Source: UBA349 sp964444115 (GTDB lineage Archaea; Methanobacteriota; Methanobacteria; Methanobacteriales; Methanobacteriaceae). From it: a stretch of 39,448 nt of DNA. The position numbers and the translations under genes are program-made. The notes beneath the pieces were generated by a model. It was not told the DNA's origin and searched no databases. It saw only the letters and a list, made by a program, of their open reading frames with translations. Positions 17,297 to 25,087 of the stretch are shown one piece after another; within the stretch, counting starts at the first letter, position 1; the number at the start of each line of letters is the position of its first letter. Where the stretch lies: contig CAYUFT010000008.1 in assembly GCA_964444115.1 (NCBI GenBank), positions 1 to 39,448 of the forward strand, read 5' to 3'.

Positions 17297-17716
17297 ATGA
17301 GAATGATAAGAATAAGAGACATAGGTGTAAAATACGAATATGAACTAGTGGGAGAACTAAAAAAAGCAAATTACGAAGCCTGCCGACTACCAGGATCATC
17401 AGTAAGAAACCCTGACTTGCTGGCTGGAGACGGTGAATCAGTATTTGTAATAGAGGTAAAAATAACCACCAAAAATAGGATAGTTATCCAATCATCACAA
17501 ATAAAAAATTTGATAAGATTTGCTTGGAAATTCAAAGCAGAACCTTGGATAGCCCTAAAATTCATAAATCATAAAGGATGGATATTTGTAAGGCCCAATG
17601 GCATGAAATTAAGCAAAGACAACCAACATTTATCCATAGACTATGATACAGCTCAACAAAAAGGAGTGAATGCAAAAGAATTAGTATCTAATGAATTACA
17701 AAAAAGATTCCAATAA
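17297..17716 (+). CDS. hjc: Archaeal Holliday junction resolvase
   Basis: 139 residues from ATG 17297, chosen because GGAG lies 6 nt upstream; earlier in-frame starts would precede the likely transcription start. The Hjc fold signature is complete: GVKYEYELV (E14), NPDLLAGDG (D40), and IEVK (E53, K55) of the PD-(D/E)xK nuclease site, followed by the QIKNLIRFAWKF helix and a strand motif (AEPWIALKF). Hjc cuts four-way DNA junctions during recombination and fork repair in archaea. Length is normal for the family. It stands alone on the plus strand, with a TATA box upstream and a T-run after the stop. It may be the chromosomal copy or one carried by the adjacent replication module. Confidence 0.92.
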   Translation: MRMIRIRDIGVKYEYELVGELKKANYEACRLPGSSVRNPDLLAGDGESVFVIEVKITTKNRIVIQSSQIKNLIRFAWKFKAEPWIALKFINHKGWIFVRPNGMKLSKDNQHLSIDYDTAQQKGVNAKELVSNELQKRFQ

Positions 17717-17725
17717 AAATTAATA

Positions 17726-17741
17726 TTTTTTTTTATTTTTT
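17726..17741 (+). terminator. T-rich terminator of hjc
   Basis: Nine T, an A and six T begin 10 nt after the hjc stop. T-runs like this end transcription in archaea without needing a hairpin. The run also touches the stop of the convergent minus-strand gene. Confidence 0.55.
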
Positions 17742-18372
17742 AATTGGTAGTATTATTAATATCCTGAACCACAATACTAGTTTTATTTTCATTGACCTTC
17801 TCAAAAGTAATGTTCTTATTGCAGGCATCATCCAGTTTAAAACTCAGATAAATATTACTATTTTGAGGAGTAATGGAGGTGCTATTTGTTGAATTATTGG
17901 CGGCAAAGGCCACATCCATATTCCCACCAAGCAACACATTCCCTAATCCAGTGGTGAATAATATAATCGGAACCACTAAAAATAAAAGGAAAATAAATAC
18001 TGCCTTATCCTGATTAGATCCAGTTTCGAATCTTCTTTTTTTATTTAAACAAACAAAGCCAGATTTTTTAAAGGGATACAAGGCAGGTGCACCATAAACT
18101 GTGAAACTATCCAGCAGTAGATGAGAAAGAAAACCAATTACCAGAGCAACAGCTATTAATGGGCTGTAAATTACTACTAGAGCCATAGGAATCAACCATA
18201 AAAATGAGTGGCCCAATCCCCGATGTTTACCTGTGAGCTTATCCATAATATTGGGGAATACTGATATCCAAGCAGCACAGAATAATCCTAAAAAAGGATT
18301 GGAAATATTCAATAGATAGGCTAGTATAAGGAAAAAGAGTATTCCTCCCATGACATGGGTGTAGGTTTTCAT
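17740..18372 (-). CDS. YdjM-family membrane-bound metal-dependent hydrolase
   Basis: 210 residues. The first ~170 match the YdjM/LexA-regulated membrane hydrolase family (DUF457): THVMGG with H6, an aspartate near 44, HRGLGHS (H50, H55), and H84/D88 in SHLLLDSFTVYG, with four or so membrane helices. The final ~55 residues after the last helix are Ser/Thr/Asn-rich and would lie outside the membrane, which is an addition to the usual family length. Its start overlaps the upstream gene's stop by ATGA (18369-18372), so the two are co-translated. The substrate is unknown for the whole family; the proposed metal site is read from the conserved His/Asp residues. Confidence 0.8.
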   Translation of the reverse strand: MKTYTHVMGGILFFLILAYLLNISNPFLGLFCAAWISVFPNIMDKLTGKHRGLGHSFLWLIPMALVVIYSPLIAVALVIGFLSHLLLDSFTVYGAPALYPFKKSGFVCLNKKRRFETGSNQDKAVFIFLLFLVVPIILFTTGLGNVLLGGNMDVAFAANNSTNSTSITPQNSNIYLSFKLDDACNKNITFEKVNENKTSIVVQDINNTTN

Positions 18373-18977
18373 AGTCGGCCTCCCGTGTAAATAAATGTTC
18401 TAAAAATAATCATTCCAAACCAGATACCACCAATTAGCATGGCGGCCATATAGGCCGATGATGCAGTTTTAAGATAGATAAAAAATCCAATCAGCCCCAG
18501 AAAAAAATAAACTGCATAAGATACATTAATTTCATCCTTTCCTGTTTCCAATTTATACTGATCCACGTTCATCAGATGAAATGTGTTAAAAAAACCATAG
18601 ACTTCACTCTTAAAGTCCTTATCAAAGCTACAAATGAAAATAATATTGCGGTATCGGTTCAACTCTTGTAGGGTGGCCACTAATTTACGAGTTAAAATAT
18701 GAAAATTATTAAAAAGTATTATTAATGTTTTGGAATTCAGCTTAACCAGAAGAATTTTAATCAATTCTGGTAAAGTCAATCGACTTAATGAAGATTCGGT
18801 TTGATTAACCACAACTTCAATACATTCAATTAATCTATGTTTAATAGGAGTAGGCTCATTAAAGAATACGCAGAGAAAATTGGAATTTATTTGTTTATAA
18901 ATATCATGAACATCTTTTTTATAGAATAAAAGGTTCTGGCCTTGATTTATATGAGATTCAATTTGTATTAAATTCAT
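18369..18977 (-). CDS. Unknown protein with ATPase-like N-terminal fold and two C-terminal membrane helices
   Basis: 202 residues. Residues 1-145 read as alternating helices and strands, including KTLIILFNNFHIL (a Walker-B-like strand) and YRNIIFICSFD (a sensor-1-like strand), as in AAA/STAND ATPases. No Walker A motif is present, so ATP hydrolysis is unlikely. Two membrane helices follow (about 153-170 and 174-195). It is translationally coupled to the YdjM-like gene and possibly positions that hydrolase at the membrane. No ribosome binding site precedes ATG 18977, and a TATA-like box lies about 28 nt upstream, consistent with a leaderless mRNA. The ATPase-like fold is my reading, with low certainty. 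Confidence 0.6.
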   Translation of the reverse strand: MNLIQIESHINQGQNLLFYKKDVHDIYKQINSNFLCVFFNEPTPIKHRLIECIEVVVNQTESSLSRLTLPELIKILLVKLNSKTLIILFNNFHILTRKLVATLQELNRYRNIIFICSFDKDFKSEVYGFFNTFHLMNVDQYKLETGKDEINVSYAVYFFLGLIGFFIYLKTASSAYMAAMLIGGIWFGMIIFRTFIYTGGRL

Positions 18978-19001
18978 ACTAATAATTATTACAATTGTAT
19001 T

Positions 19002-19009
19002 ATTTAAAT
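19002..19009 (-). promoter_or_regulatory. TATA-like box for a leaderless transcript
   Basis: An ATTTAAAT-type box lies about 28 nt upstream of ATG 18977 on the minus strand. That spacing would start transcription at or next to the start codon. It fits the absence of a ribosome binding site there. Confidence 0.35.
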
Positions 19010-19112
19010 ATTATTAATAAACTTGGAAAAAATAATAATAGTTTAGAGTAGATTCAAAAATATCATGTTAAACAGATTTGTTTTTTAATTTTTGTTTGTA
19101 ATAATCCCTAAA

Positions 19113-19312
19113 TTAAATAAGAGCTTCATTGAGTATGAACCCGACAATAATGTTTAATGGGGTTATTATATCATTTAAATGTTCTTTCAGGTATTCTATG
19201 ACAAAATTTCATCAAAACACTTTTTAAGTTTTTTATATAATCCTAATTTATAATCTTCAATACTTTTGTTACCAAAAAGATTATAGAAATATGGGCTATG
19301 AAAAGCTTTCAG
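19113..19312 (-). pseudogene. Decayed coding remnant in the 528-nt gap
   Basis: The 18978-19505 gap holds no intact gene. On the minus strand two adjoining frames look protein-like: 19312 downward gives FHSPYFYNLFGNKSIEDY... ending EILS, and after one frameshift EYLKEHLNDIITPLNIIV... ends at 19113. There is no start codon. I read it as the frameshifted C-terminal end of a lost gene. Chance is not excluded. Confidence 0.3.
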
Positions 19313-19451
19313 TTATATCCTATCATTTTGATGCTCAAATTCGCATTGATAATATAATTTATAATATTAGTTAATAAATTTTCTATACAATATTATGAGA
19401 GTTGATTAAATAAAAAAAAATATATTTCAGCTGTATATTTTAATCATTCCA

Positions 19452-19480
19452 CCAATAGTTATTAATATTGGAATAGTTCC
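19452..19480 (+). promoter_or_regulatory. Overlapping palindromes upstream of the potassium channel gene
   Basis: CCAATA-N8-TATTGG (19452-19471) overlaps GGAA-TAG-TTCC (19470-19480), ending 26 nt before the channel start. An A-run followed by TATATTTC near 19416-19430 is a plausible BRE/TATA pair. The palindromes would then lie in the early transcript and could bind a repressor or fold in RNA. Confidence 0.35.
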
Positions 19481-19505
19481 ATTACTATTAAGTAAGGGGT
19501 CAATT

Positions 19506-20306
19506 ATGCTATTAAGGGATTTGTATATTAAAATTAGGGAGATTTTTACTAATCTTTCTAGAAATAAAGATTTAATCCGTTTTGCACAGTTTTTTTTAAT
19601 TGTTTTAGTTCTTTGTGATATTGTTTTATTGACATTAATGATTTTTGTTCCAGTTAGTGCTCAGCTTAGGTCGTATATTTTAATTTTTGATTTGATTGTT
19701 GTTTTGATTTTAATTCTAGAATTTATTATTCGGTTTAGAAATGCGGATGATAAAAAGAAGTTTTTGTTGTATAATGGTGTTGATGTTTTAGGAATGATCC
19801 CTGAAATCATTATTGGCCCTTATGTTTCAGCTTTCGGGTACTTACGTTTAATTAGAGTAATTAAGATAGTATCTCTTTTCAAAATACAGATAGAACAAAT
19901 TTTTGTGTTTTTGCATAAATCAAAGATTGATTATGGGATTTTTGTAGTGGGTATTGTTTTAGTTGCAGGAACCATAATTTTTTATATATTTGAAGCAGCA
20001 GCAAATCCAGATATAAACAGTTTCAGTGATTCTTTGTGGTTTTTGGTTGTCACAATAACTACTGTGGGTTATGGTGATATTGCTCCAGTCACTAAATTCG
20101 GTAGGGTTGTTGGAACATTAATTATTGTTATTGGAATCGGATTTGTTAGTTTTTTCACCGCTACAATCACTTCAAGATTTGTTAAAAATGATGCGGATAA
20201 AAAACAACTAGAAATAGACTCACTTAATCAAAAAATTGAGGAAATGCAACTAGAAATGAAAAAAGAAATGAATGAATTAAAAGAATTGATAAAAGAAAGT
20301 AAATAA
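19506..20306 (+). CDS. Voltage-gated-type potassium channel
   Basis: 266 residues. About six membrane helices lie between residues 20 and 225. The S4-like segment YLRLIRVIKIVSLFKI has spaced Arg/Lys charges. The pore loop carries the selectivity filter TTVGYGD at 185-191, the hallmark of K+ channels. A cytoplasmic coiled coil of about 40 residues ends the protein and probably helps tetramerise it, as in KvAP-like archaeal channels. ATG 19506 has AGGGGT upstream. It is a single-gene unit. It may simply be a housekeeping channel. Its place between defence genes and zinc-ribbon membrane proteins is only suggestive. Confidence 0.9.
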   Translation: MLLRDLYIKIREIFTNLSRNKDLIRFAQFFLIVLVLCDIVLLTLMIFVPVSAQLRSYILIFDLIVVLILILEFIIRFRNADDKKKFLLYNGVDVLGMIPEIIIGPYVSAFGYLRLIRVIKIVSLFKIQIEQIFVFLHKSKIDYGIFVVGIVLVAGTIIFYIFEAAANPDINSFSDSLWFLVVTITTVGYGDIAPVTKFGRVVGTLIIVIGIGFVSFFTATITSRFVKNDADKKQLEIDSLNQKIEEMQLEMKKEMNELKELIKESK

Positions 20307-20506
20307 CCCGTTTTAACACTTATATATTACTAATATCATTCACCTGTAAACTTCACAGCAGTTTACAAATCAAATACCTTGAATATACTAATAATTCTAT
20401 TAAGTATTTAAATAAATATCATGTCTCATTAAACAAATAATATATAAATATATTGTTATCATAAAAGAAGTTTATAGAAGTTAATAATTTTAATTAGGTG
20501 GTTTTC

Positions 20507-21163
20507 ATGTTTTGCCGTAATTGTGGGTATGAGAATAATGAAGGTGCAATTTTCTGTAAAAAATGCGGATACAATTTTAAAAGTGGTTCGAAAGTACCGG
20601 AGAATATTCGGGAGCATAAAAAAAGTAAACTTTCCAATAAAAAAGTCATAATCCCTATTCTTTTGATTTTGTTAGTGGCAATTGGTGTAAGTGGTTATTT
20701 TCTGTATCAAAATGATAGAATGCAACAAATGGATAAATATATGTCAGATTACAACTATCAAGCGTCCCAATTTAAGTCTAAATATGATGAAACTCTACAA
20801 ATCGCAGATTCAAGTCCTATAAATTACGATGCTGCATTAATAAGTTTTACTGAATCGGTTGATATTCAAAAAACGAAAATGGAGAATCTAGAAAAAGCTT
20901 ACCAGTACTCAGATGGAGCCTACAAAGACTTAATTGCCATTAAAATAAAAGCCGAGCGTTTACGTTTGGACGCTATGGGTTATTCTGAGCAATTATTAGA
21001 AAGTGCTAAAAGTAACGATTTGACTTCAGTACAAGCTTTTTCGAGTAAAGTTAATTCACTAACTGATGAAATGAACAAAGTAGAAAGTGATTATTCAACG
21101 TTTTTATCAACCCATCCTGACGTTAAACAGCATGTTAATCAATATTGGGGCACTAATAATTAA
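20507..21163 (+). CDS. Zinc-ribbon membrane protein
   Basis: 218 residues from ATG 20507, preceded by GGTGG. The N-terminus is a compact zinc ribbon (C3, C6, C17, C20; FCRNCG ... FCKKCG). A basic linker and one membrane helix (about 48-68) follow, then an outer helical domain of about 140 residues with coiled-coil character. The ribbon would be cytoplasmic and the helical part outside. No known domain is recognised in the outer part. It is followed after 26 nt by another zinc-ribbon/TM gene, so they are likely co-transcribed. Its ribbon is the same type found in seven other proteins up to 34347. Confidence 0.75.
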   Translation: MFCRNCGYENNEGAIFCKKCGYNFKSGSKVPENIREHKKSKLSNKKVIIPILLILLVAIGVSGYFLYQNDRMQQMDKYMSDYNYQASQFKSKYDETLQIADSSPINYDAALISFTESVDIQKTKMENLEKAYQYSDGAYKDLIAIKIKAERLRLDAMGYSEQLLESAKSNDLTSVQAFSSKVNSLTDEMNKVESDYSTFLSTHPDVKQHVNQYWGTNN

Positions 21164-21188
21164 ATAATTGAGAAAAAGGAGTTATAAA

Positions 21189-21626
21189 ATGATATGTCAA
21201 AACTGTGGGCATAATAACGATATGGATGCTACATTTTGTGAAAAATGCGGGGCCAATTTAGGTTTTGTAAATTCTCAAAAACCCACCAAACAAGGTATAA
21301 ATACTACAAATAAGATTCTTATTGTCGTGATTATAGTATTAATTGCAAGTATAGGAATTGCTGCAGGAACCCTCATGCAAATGAATAAAGGAACTACGAT
21401 ACCTAATTCAAATAATACTAATGTAACAGAAAACCAAACAATATCTCCAAATAGTTCTAATTCCCCGGTTCAAGAGTCTAATCAATCCGTATCTACAAGT
21501 GAATCAGATAAAAATTCTAATGATTATGAAGTAGATGTTTATATAGCTGATAAAAAACCTTCCAAAGAATTAGATCCTGATTTATTTAAATCAAAAACGG
21601 ATAAAGAAGTTGGGAATGACACATAA
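21189..21626 (+). CDS. Small zinc-ribbon membrane protein
   Basis: 145 residues from ATG 21189, supported by AAGGAG about 7 nt upstream (an in-frame TTG at 21168 has none). The zinc ribbon uses C3, C6, C17 and C20. One membrane helix lies near residues 40-61. The rest is an Asn/Ser/Thr-rich, apparently unstructured outer segment ending in a charged tail. It has the same plan as the preceding gene but a disordered exterior. It may be a membrane anchor or sensor; no function is assignable. Confidence 0.7.
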   Translation: MICQNCGHNNDMDATFCEKCGANLGFVNSQKPTKQGINTTNKILIVVIIVLIASIGIAAGTLMQMNKGTTIPNSNNTNVTENQTISPNSSNSPVQESNQSVSTSESDKNSNDYEVDVYIADKKPSKELDPDLFKSKTDKEVGNDT

Positions 21627-21685
21627 TGCATCTAAATTAATCAAGCTTGAGGTTGGAATATAGTCAAAATATCACTTCTATCTGA

Positions 21686-22660
21686 TTATTTTATTAAATC
21701 CCTAACTAAATCCTTAAATTTATCTACTAGCTTGTAATTCTCTTTTTCCCAAGGATTAGGTCTTTCGTAGGAGATTATTTGTCTTAAATAGTCTCTTTCG
21801 GCAATTCCTATTTCTCTAGAGATTGTAGTTAAAATAAGGCCTGCTTTTCCTTCATCAGTAGCCTCACCATCTATTATTAACCTTTTTTTAATCATTTCTC
21901 TTGTAACCACATTATTTTCAATACATAATGGTAGAAGAATATTTTTTATTCTTTGAGGTGTTTTACGTGTATCTGAAAGATATTTCTCTAATAAGATCTT
22001 CAAATCATTAATTTCATATTTACCTGCTGTATCTGACATGTTAATTTTCTTAGTTGATTTTTTTCTTCTTTCTTCATCAACTTCTTCAGGAATAATCATT
22101 GTTCTGGCAATTAATTTGTCTTTGCTTTCTGTTTCAATGTGTTTAAAGATTAAAGCATTGATGCTAATGCCATAGTTAGTAGATAACCATTCTATCATTC
22201 TTTGTAGGGGTTCATCTATTGAAAATCCTACTAAAAGTATTCTTTGTGAATCATTGATGCTTATACTCTCTAGATCAGTGTCATCAAAATTTTCATTTAA
22301 ATGATCCTCTAATCTTTCCCCGGTATACTTTAAGCATATTTCATTTAATTCATCTAAATCCCATGTTGCTACATCAGATACATAGTCTATAGCTTGGGCT
22401 AATACGTTTCTTGCTAATTTACCACGTTTTAGTTCAATAACGACTAAGTTACCTGATTTATCTATGGCTAAAAAATCTAATGGACCGGATTTTGTAAGTG
22501 TTTGTTCACCAATTATCAGTAAATCATGACCTAATACAATTGGGTCATCTTTTATCCATTCTTCAAGATCCTTTTCCATATCACCTGAATTCTCCATAGA
22601 GGTGTTGATTGGTTTTAGTTTTCCGTTTATTATTTCCCAAACCACTATTTCAGTTGCCAT
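21686..22660 (-). CDS. NucS-like PD-(D/E)xK nuclease (DUF91-type)
   Basis: 324 residues. Residues 25-150 match the nuclease domain of NucS/DUF91 proteins: MEKDLEEWI with E33, GPLDFLAID (D62), and VIELKRG (E76, K78), followed by QAIDYVSD. The full NucS N-terminal DNA-binding domain is absent, and a different C-terminal ~120 residues (after about 210) replaces it. NucS cuts branched or mismatched DNA. Proteins of this shorter type are common hypothetical nucleases near defence genes. ATG 22660 has GGGGAT upstream. It is encoded convergently with the zinc-ribbon genes. Target and role are unknown. Confidence 0.75.
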   Translation of the reverse strand: MATEIVVWEIINGKLKPINTSMENSGDMEKDLEEWIKDDPIVLGHDLLIIGEQTLTKSGPLDFLAIDKSGNLVVIELKRGKLARNVLAQAIDYVSDVATWDLDELNEICLKYTGERLEDHLNENFDDTDLESISINDSQRILLVGFSIDEPLQRMIEWLSTNYGISINALIFKHIETESKDKLIARTMIIPEEVDEERRKKSTKKINMSDTAGKYEINDLKILLEKYLSDTRKTPQRIKNILLPLCIENNVVTREMIKKRLIIDGEATDEGKAGLILTTISREIGIAERDYLRQIISYERPNPWEKENYKLVDKFKDLVRDLIK

Positions 22661-22694
22661 AAATAATCCCCATTTATTTAATCACTAAAAAAAA

Positions 22695-23291
22695 TTATGC
22701 AGGTTCATCATACCATTTATTAGTATATGTAGAATACCATCTTTTCCGATCTAAATCCTTTAGATGTTTTGGATTTCCTATTGGGCCTTTTAAAGTCCAT
22801 TTACCATTACTTTTGACTACTTTCTCTTTAAATAAATAAGTTTCATCAAAGTACATTTCATCATCTATTGTATCTCCTACAGTCCATACAAAAGTATATT
22901 TAGCTTTATATTCGACAACAAATGAGGAACTTTTTAATTTTGATATTTTTACGGAGTTTTGGTCAAAATCTACCCCAGTATACCATGCATCCAAATCTGG
23001 TGCCTCTGAGGATAGTTTACCTTTTAAAGTATTCATATATTTGTGATAATAACCTTTTTCTCCTAATAGGGTTTCAGATTGCCTTATTGCTTCCTCTTCG
23101 GGAGATATTTTCTTAGGAAGGTTAGAATCATTTTTTAAATCGTTTACAGTAGTGATGCTAGAGTCATTTGTTGATTTTGGAACTGACATTGATATAAACA
23201 CTAGAAATATAGAAATTAATATAATTATTATCACACCAAATACAACGCCTTCTTTAACTCTAGATTTTTTTTTATCGGATATGGTTCTCAC
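22695..23291 (-). CDS. Single-pass membrane protein of unknown function
   Basis: 198 residues. A basic N-terminus is followed by one strong membrane helix (about 15-36), then an outer domain of about 160 residues with several strands (SSFVVEYKAKYTFVW, GKWTLKGP) resembling NTF2-like or lipoprotein-type folds. No zinc ribbon is present. The start is GTG 23291; no separate ribosome binding site is visible. An ATATT repeat with embedded TATA boxes lies 11-30 nt upstream, so a leaderless mRNA is possible. It sits in line with the nuclease gene on the same strand, 34 nt apart. Confidence 0.6.
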   Translation of the reverse strand: MRTISDKKKSRVKEGVVFGVIIIILISIFLVFISMSVPKSTNDSSITTVNDLKNDSNLPKKISPEEEAIRQSETLLGEKGYYHKYMNTLKGKLSSEAPDLDAWYTGVDFDQNSVKISKLKSSSFVVEYKAKYTFVWTVGDTIDDEMYFDETYLFKEKVVKSNGKWTLKGPIGNPKHLKDLDRKRWYSTYTNKWYDEPA

Positions 23292-23301
23292 CCCATTTTA
23301 T

Positions 23302-23321
23302 ATATTATATTATATTATATT
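23302..23321. repeat. (ATATT)4 tandem repeat in a promoter
   Basis: Four perfect pentamer copies lie immediately upstream of GTG 23291. They contain overlapping TATA-like sequences in register, so changes in copy number would move the TATA box relative to the start. Confidence 0.6.
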
Positions 23322-23383
23322 ATCATTTATTTCAGAATTAATATAATTTTGCAAATAAGATTTGTATTGATTTAGGTGATTTT

Positions 23384-23494
23384 ATGAGAGCATATACTAG
23401 AATGTGTTTTGGCGAATTTAAGAAAAAGAATGTAAAAGTAAAAGTAGAGTTATGTCTTCCGAGAGGCCTACAATTCATAAATCAGAAGACTTAA
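23384..23494 (+). CDS. Possible 36-residue small protein
   Basis: An ATG at 23384 is preceded by a good archaeal ribosome binding site (GGTGAT, 4 nt spacer) and opens a 36-codon frame rich in Lys/Arg/Val with two cysteines. It lies in the 424-nt gap 23292-23715, which otherwise contains only the ATATT repeat and AT-rich sequence. It may be a real small basic protein or the start of a lost gene. No family is recognised. Confidence 0.35.
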   Translation: MRAYTRMCFGEFKKKNVKVKVELCLPRGLQFINQKT

Positions 23495-23715
23495 CAACAT
23501 CAATTGAATAATATAGTCTTCTTGAAATATTTTTAGCCATTAAGTATTTATAATTTAGTTTTTTTAGAAAATAAAATAAAATTTGGAAGAAAAAAAGATT
23601 TTAAGATAATGAATTTGATTTTAAAAAAAATTAAAAAATTTTCTTTAATATTGATCTATACTACATATACTTCATCTAAATATTTTAAAAATTAGAATTT
23701 ATTATACAAATGTGA

Positions 23716-24384
23716 TCATTTTACATGAAAACTGTTCACAATTGTATCAATACTTCTTCGGTACGATAATAAATCTGTTTCTGTATTAAAAATGATTATG
23801 TATGCAGTATTATTTTTTAGTAAAAGGATATATTTGTGATTTACAGATTTACCATTATTAGATGATTTAGAGGTTAACTCATAAGCATTTACACCGTCCA
23901 CAGTAACTGAATTTTCAGAGGTTAATTTATTACCATTTTTGAATGTTTCATCCATCCAAATTGATTTAAAATCAGTTAAGTTATATCCATTAGAAGTATT
24001 TTTTTTAATGGTTAAATCGATAGGCCCGACAAAATCATAATGGCCTTCAATTATTTTGGAGTTGTTGGAATTTGATTTCACAATTTTCCAACCATCGATG
24101 TATTTAAATGAAATTTGATCATCACTATATGTTGGAAAAGATTGGGTGTTAACCATGCTGAAAACCCCAAACGCTATTAAGATTCCTAAAACTATACTTA
24201 TTCCAAGAATTGTTTTAAATTTATTACTACGACCTACAATAATTGATTTTGAATTTTTAGATCTTCTATTTTCAGATTTTGATTCAATGCTGGTTAAATC
24301 ATTCCTGCAATTATCACAAAAATTCGCATCGTCTAGGTTTTCTACTTTACATTTTGGACAAATTTTTGCCAATACACTCACCAT
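23716..24384 (-). CDS. Zinc-ribbon membrane protein with PsbP-like outer domain
   Basis: 222 residues. The N-terminal zinc ribbon (CPKC ... FCDNC) is followed by a basic linker and one membrane helix (about 58-78). The outer domain of about 140 residues, beginning YSDDQISFKYIDGWKI and ending RSIDTIVNSFHVK, matches the PsbP-like/DUF1795 pattern common in Methanobacteriales membrane proteins. The ribbon would be cytoplasmic. The start could be ATG 24384 or TTG 24372 (GGTGAG before it); the latter gives MAKICPKC, as in the gene at 32772. The divergent radical SAM gene starts 87 nt away. The role of PsbP-like domains here is unknown. Confidence 0.7.
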   Translation of the reverse strand: MVSVLAKICPKCKVENLDDANFCDNCRNDLTSIESKSENRRSKNSKSIIVGRSNKFKTILGISIVLGILIAFGVFSMVNTQSFPTYSDDQISFKYIDGWKIVKSNSNNSKIIEGHYDFVGPIDLTIKKNTSNGYNLTDFKSIWMDETFKNGNKLTSENSVTVDGVNAYELTSKSSNNGKSVNHKYILLLKNNTAYIIIFNTETDLLSYRRSIDTIVNSFHVK

Positions 24385-24470
24385 CTTCCTTTTTAATATT
24401 AATAGGAGATAATATGATATATATTAGATCGTACCCAAAATACAATAAAGATTTAATATAGTGATTTAAA

Positions 24471-25079
24471 ATGATTTTAAGAATCAATAAATTCCTACCA
24501 TTTACTAAAGTAGAAGGTCCTGGTAATAGAGCATGTATTTGGGTTCAAGGATGCAATATTCATTGTTCTGGATGCTCGACTCCTTGGCTATGGCCTTTGG
24601 AGAGTGGAATAGAAATCGATGTTAATGAAATAATATTAAACATTCTCGAACTTGATAATGTTGAAGGAGTTACTTTTTCTGGTGGAGAACCATTTTTACA
24701 AGCAAAACAGCTAGCTAAAATAGGTCAAAAACTTAAAAAAGAACGAGATTTTTCAGTAATTACCTATTCTGGTTATTATCTTGATCAATTAAAAAATGTT
24801 AAGAATAAAGATTATAATGATTTGCTATCAGCGACAGATATATTAATTGATGGCCCATATATTGAAAATTTACCTACAAAATTGCCTTTAATTGGTTCCT
24901 CTAATCAAAATATCCATTTTTTAACTTCAAGATATCTTGATATTAAAGAAAAAATAATTGAAAGCCCTAAAAAAATAGAATTCCAGATTCTTCCAGACTC
25001 GACGGTTATGGCAAATGGTAATATTGATCCAGAATTTATAAAAGATATTTTGAATGGAATGATAATTAAAAAAGAATAA
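24471..25079 (+). CDS. NrdG-like radical SAM activating enzyme
   Basis: 202 residues. The radical SAM cluster motif is C28-x3-C32-x2-C35 (GCNIHCSGCSTP), followed by FSGGEPF, which binds SAM, and later strands typical of the NrdG/anaerobic ribonucleotide-reductase activase family, at normal length for the family. NrdG makes a glycyl radical on NrdD, but no nrdD gene is in the window. The protein may serve a distant reductase or a different local substrate. ATG 24471 has GTGAT 6 nt upstream. It is convergent with the AAA+ gene, stops only 9 nt apart. This spatial link to the Ycf46-type cluster is notable but unproven. Confidence 0.85.
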   Translation: MILRINKFLPFTKVEGPGNRACIWVQGCNIHCSGCSTPWLWPLESGIEIDVNEIILNILELDNVEGVTFSGGEPFLQAKQLAKIGQKLKKERDFSVITYSGYYLDQLKNVKNKDYNDLLSATDILIDGPYIENLPTKLPLIGSSNQNIHFLTSRYLDIKEKIIESPKKIEFQILPDSTVMANGNIDPEFIKDILNGMIIKKE

Positions 25080-25087
25080 ATAGATTT

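Noticed and set aside
20498..20506. GTG start for the zinc-ribbon membrane protein
   Set aside because: The GTG lies inside the GGTGG ribosome binding site for ATG 20507, which fits better.
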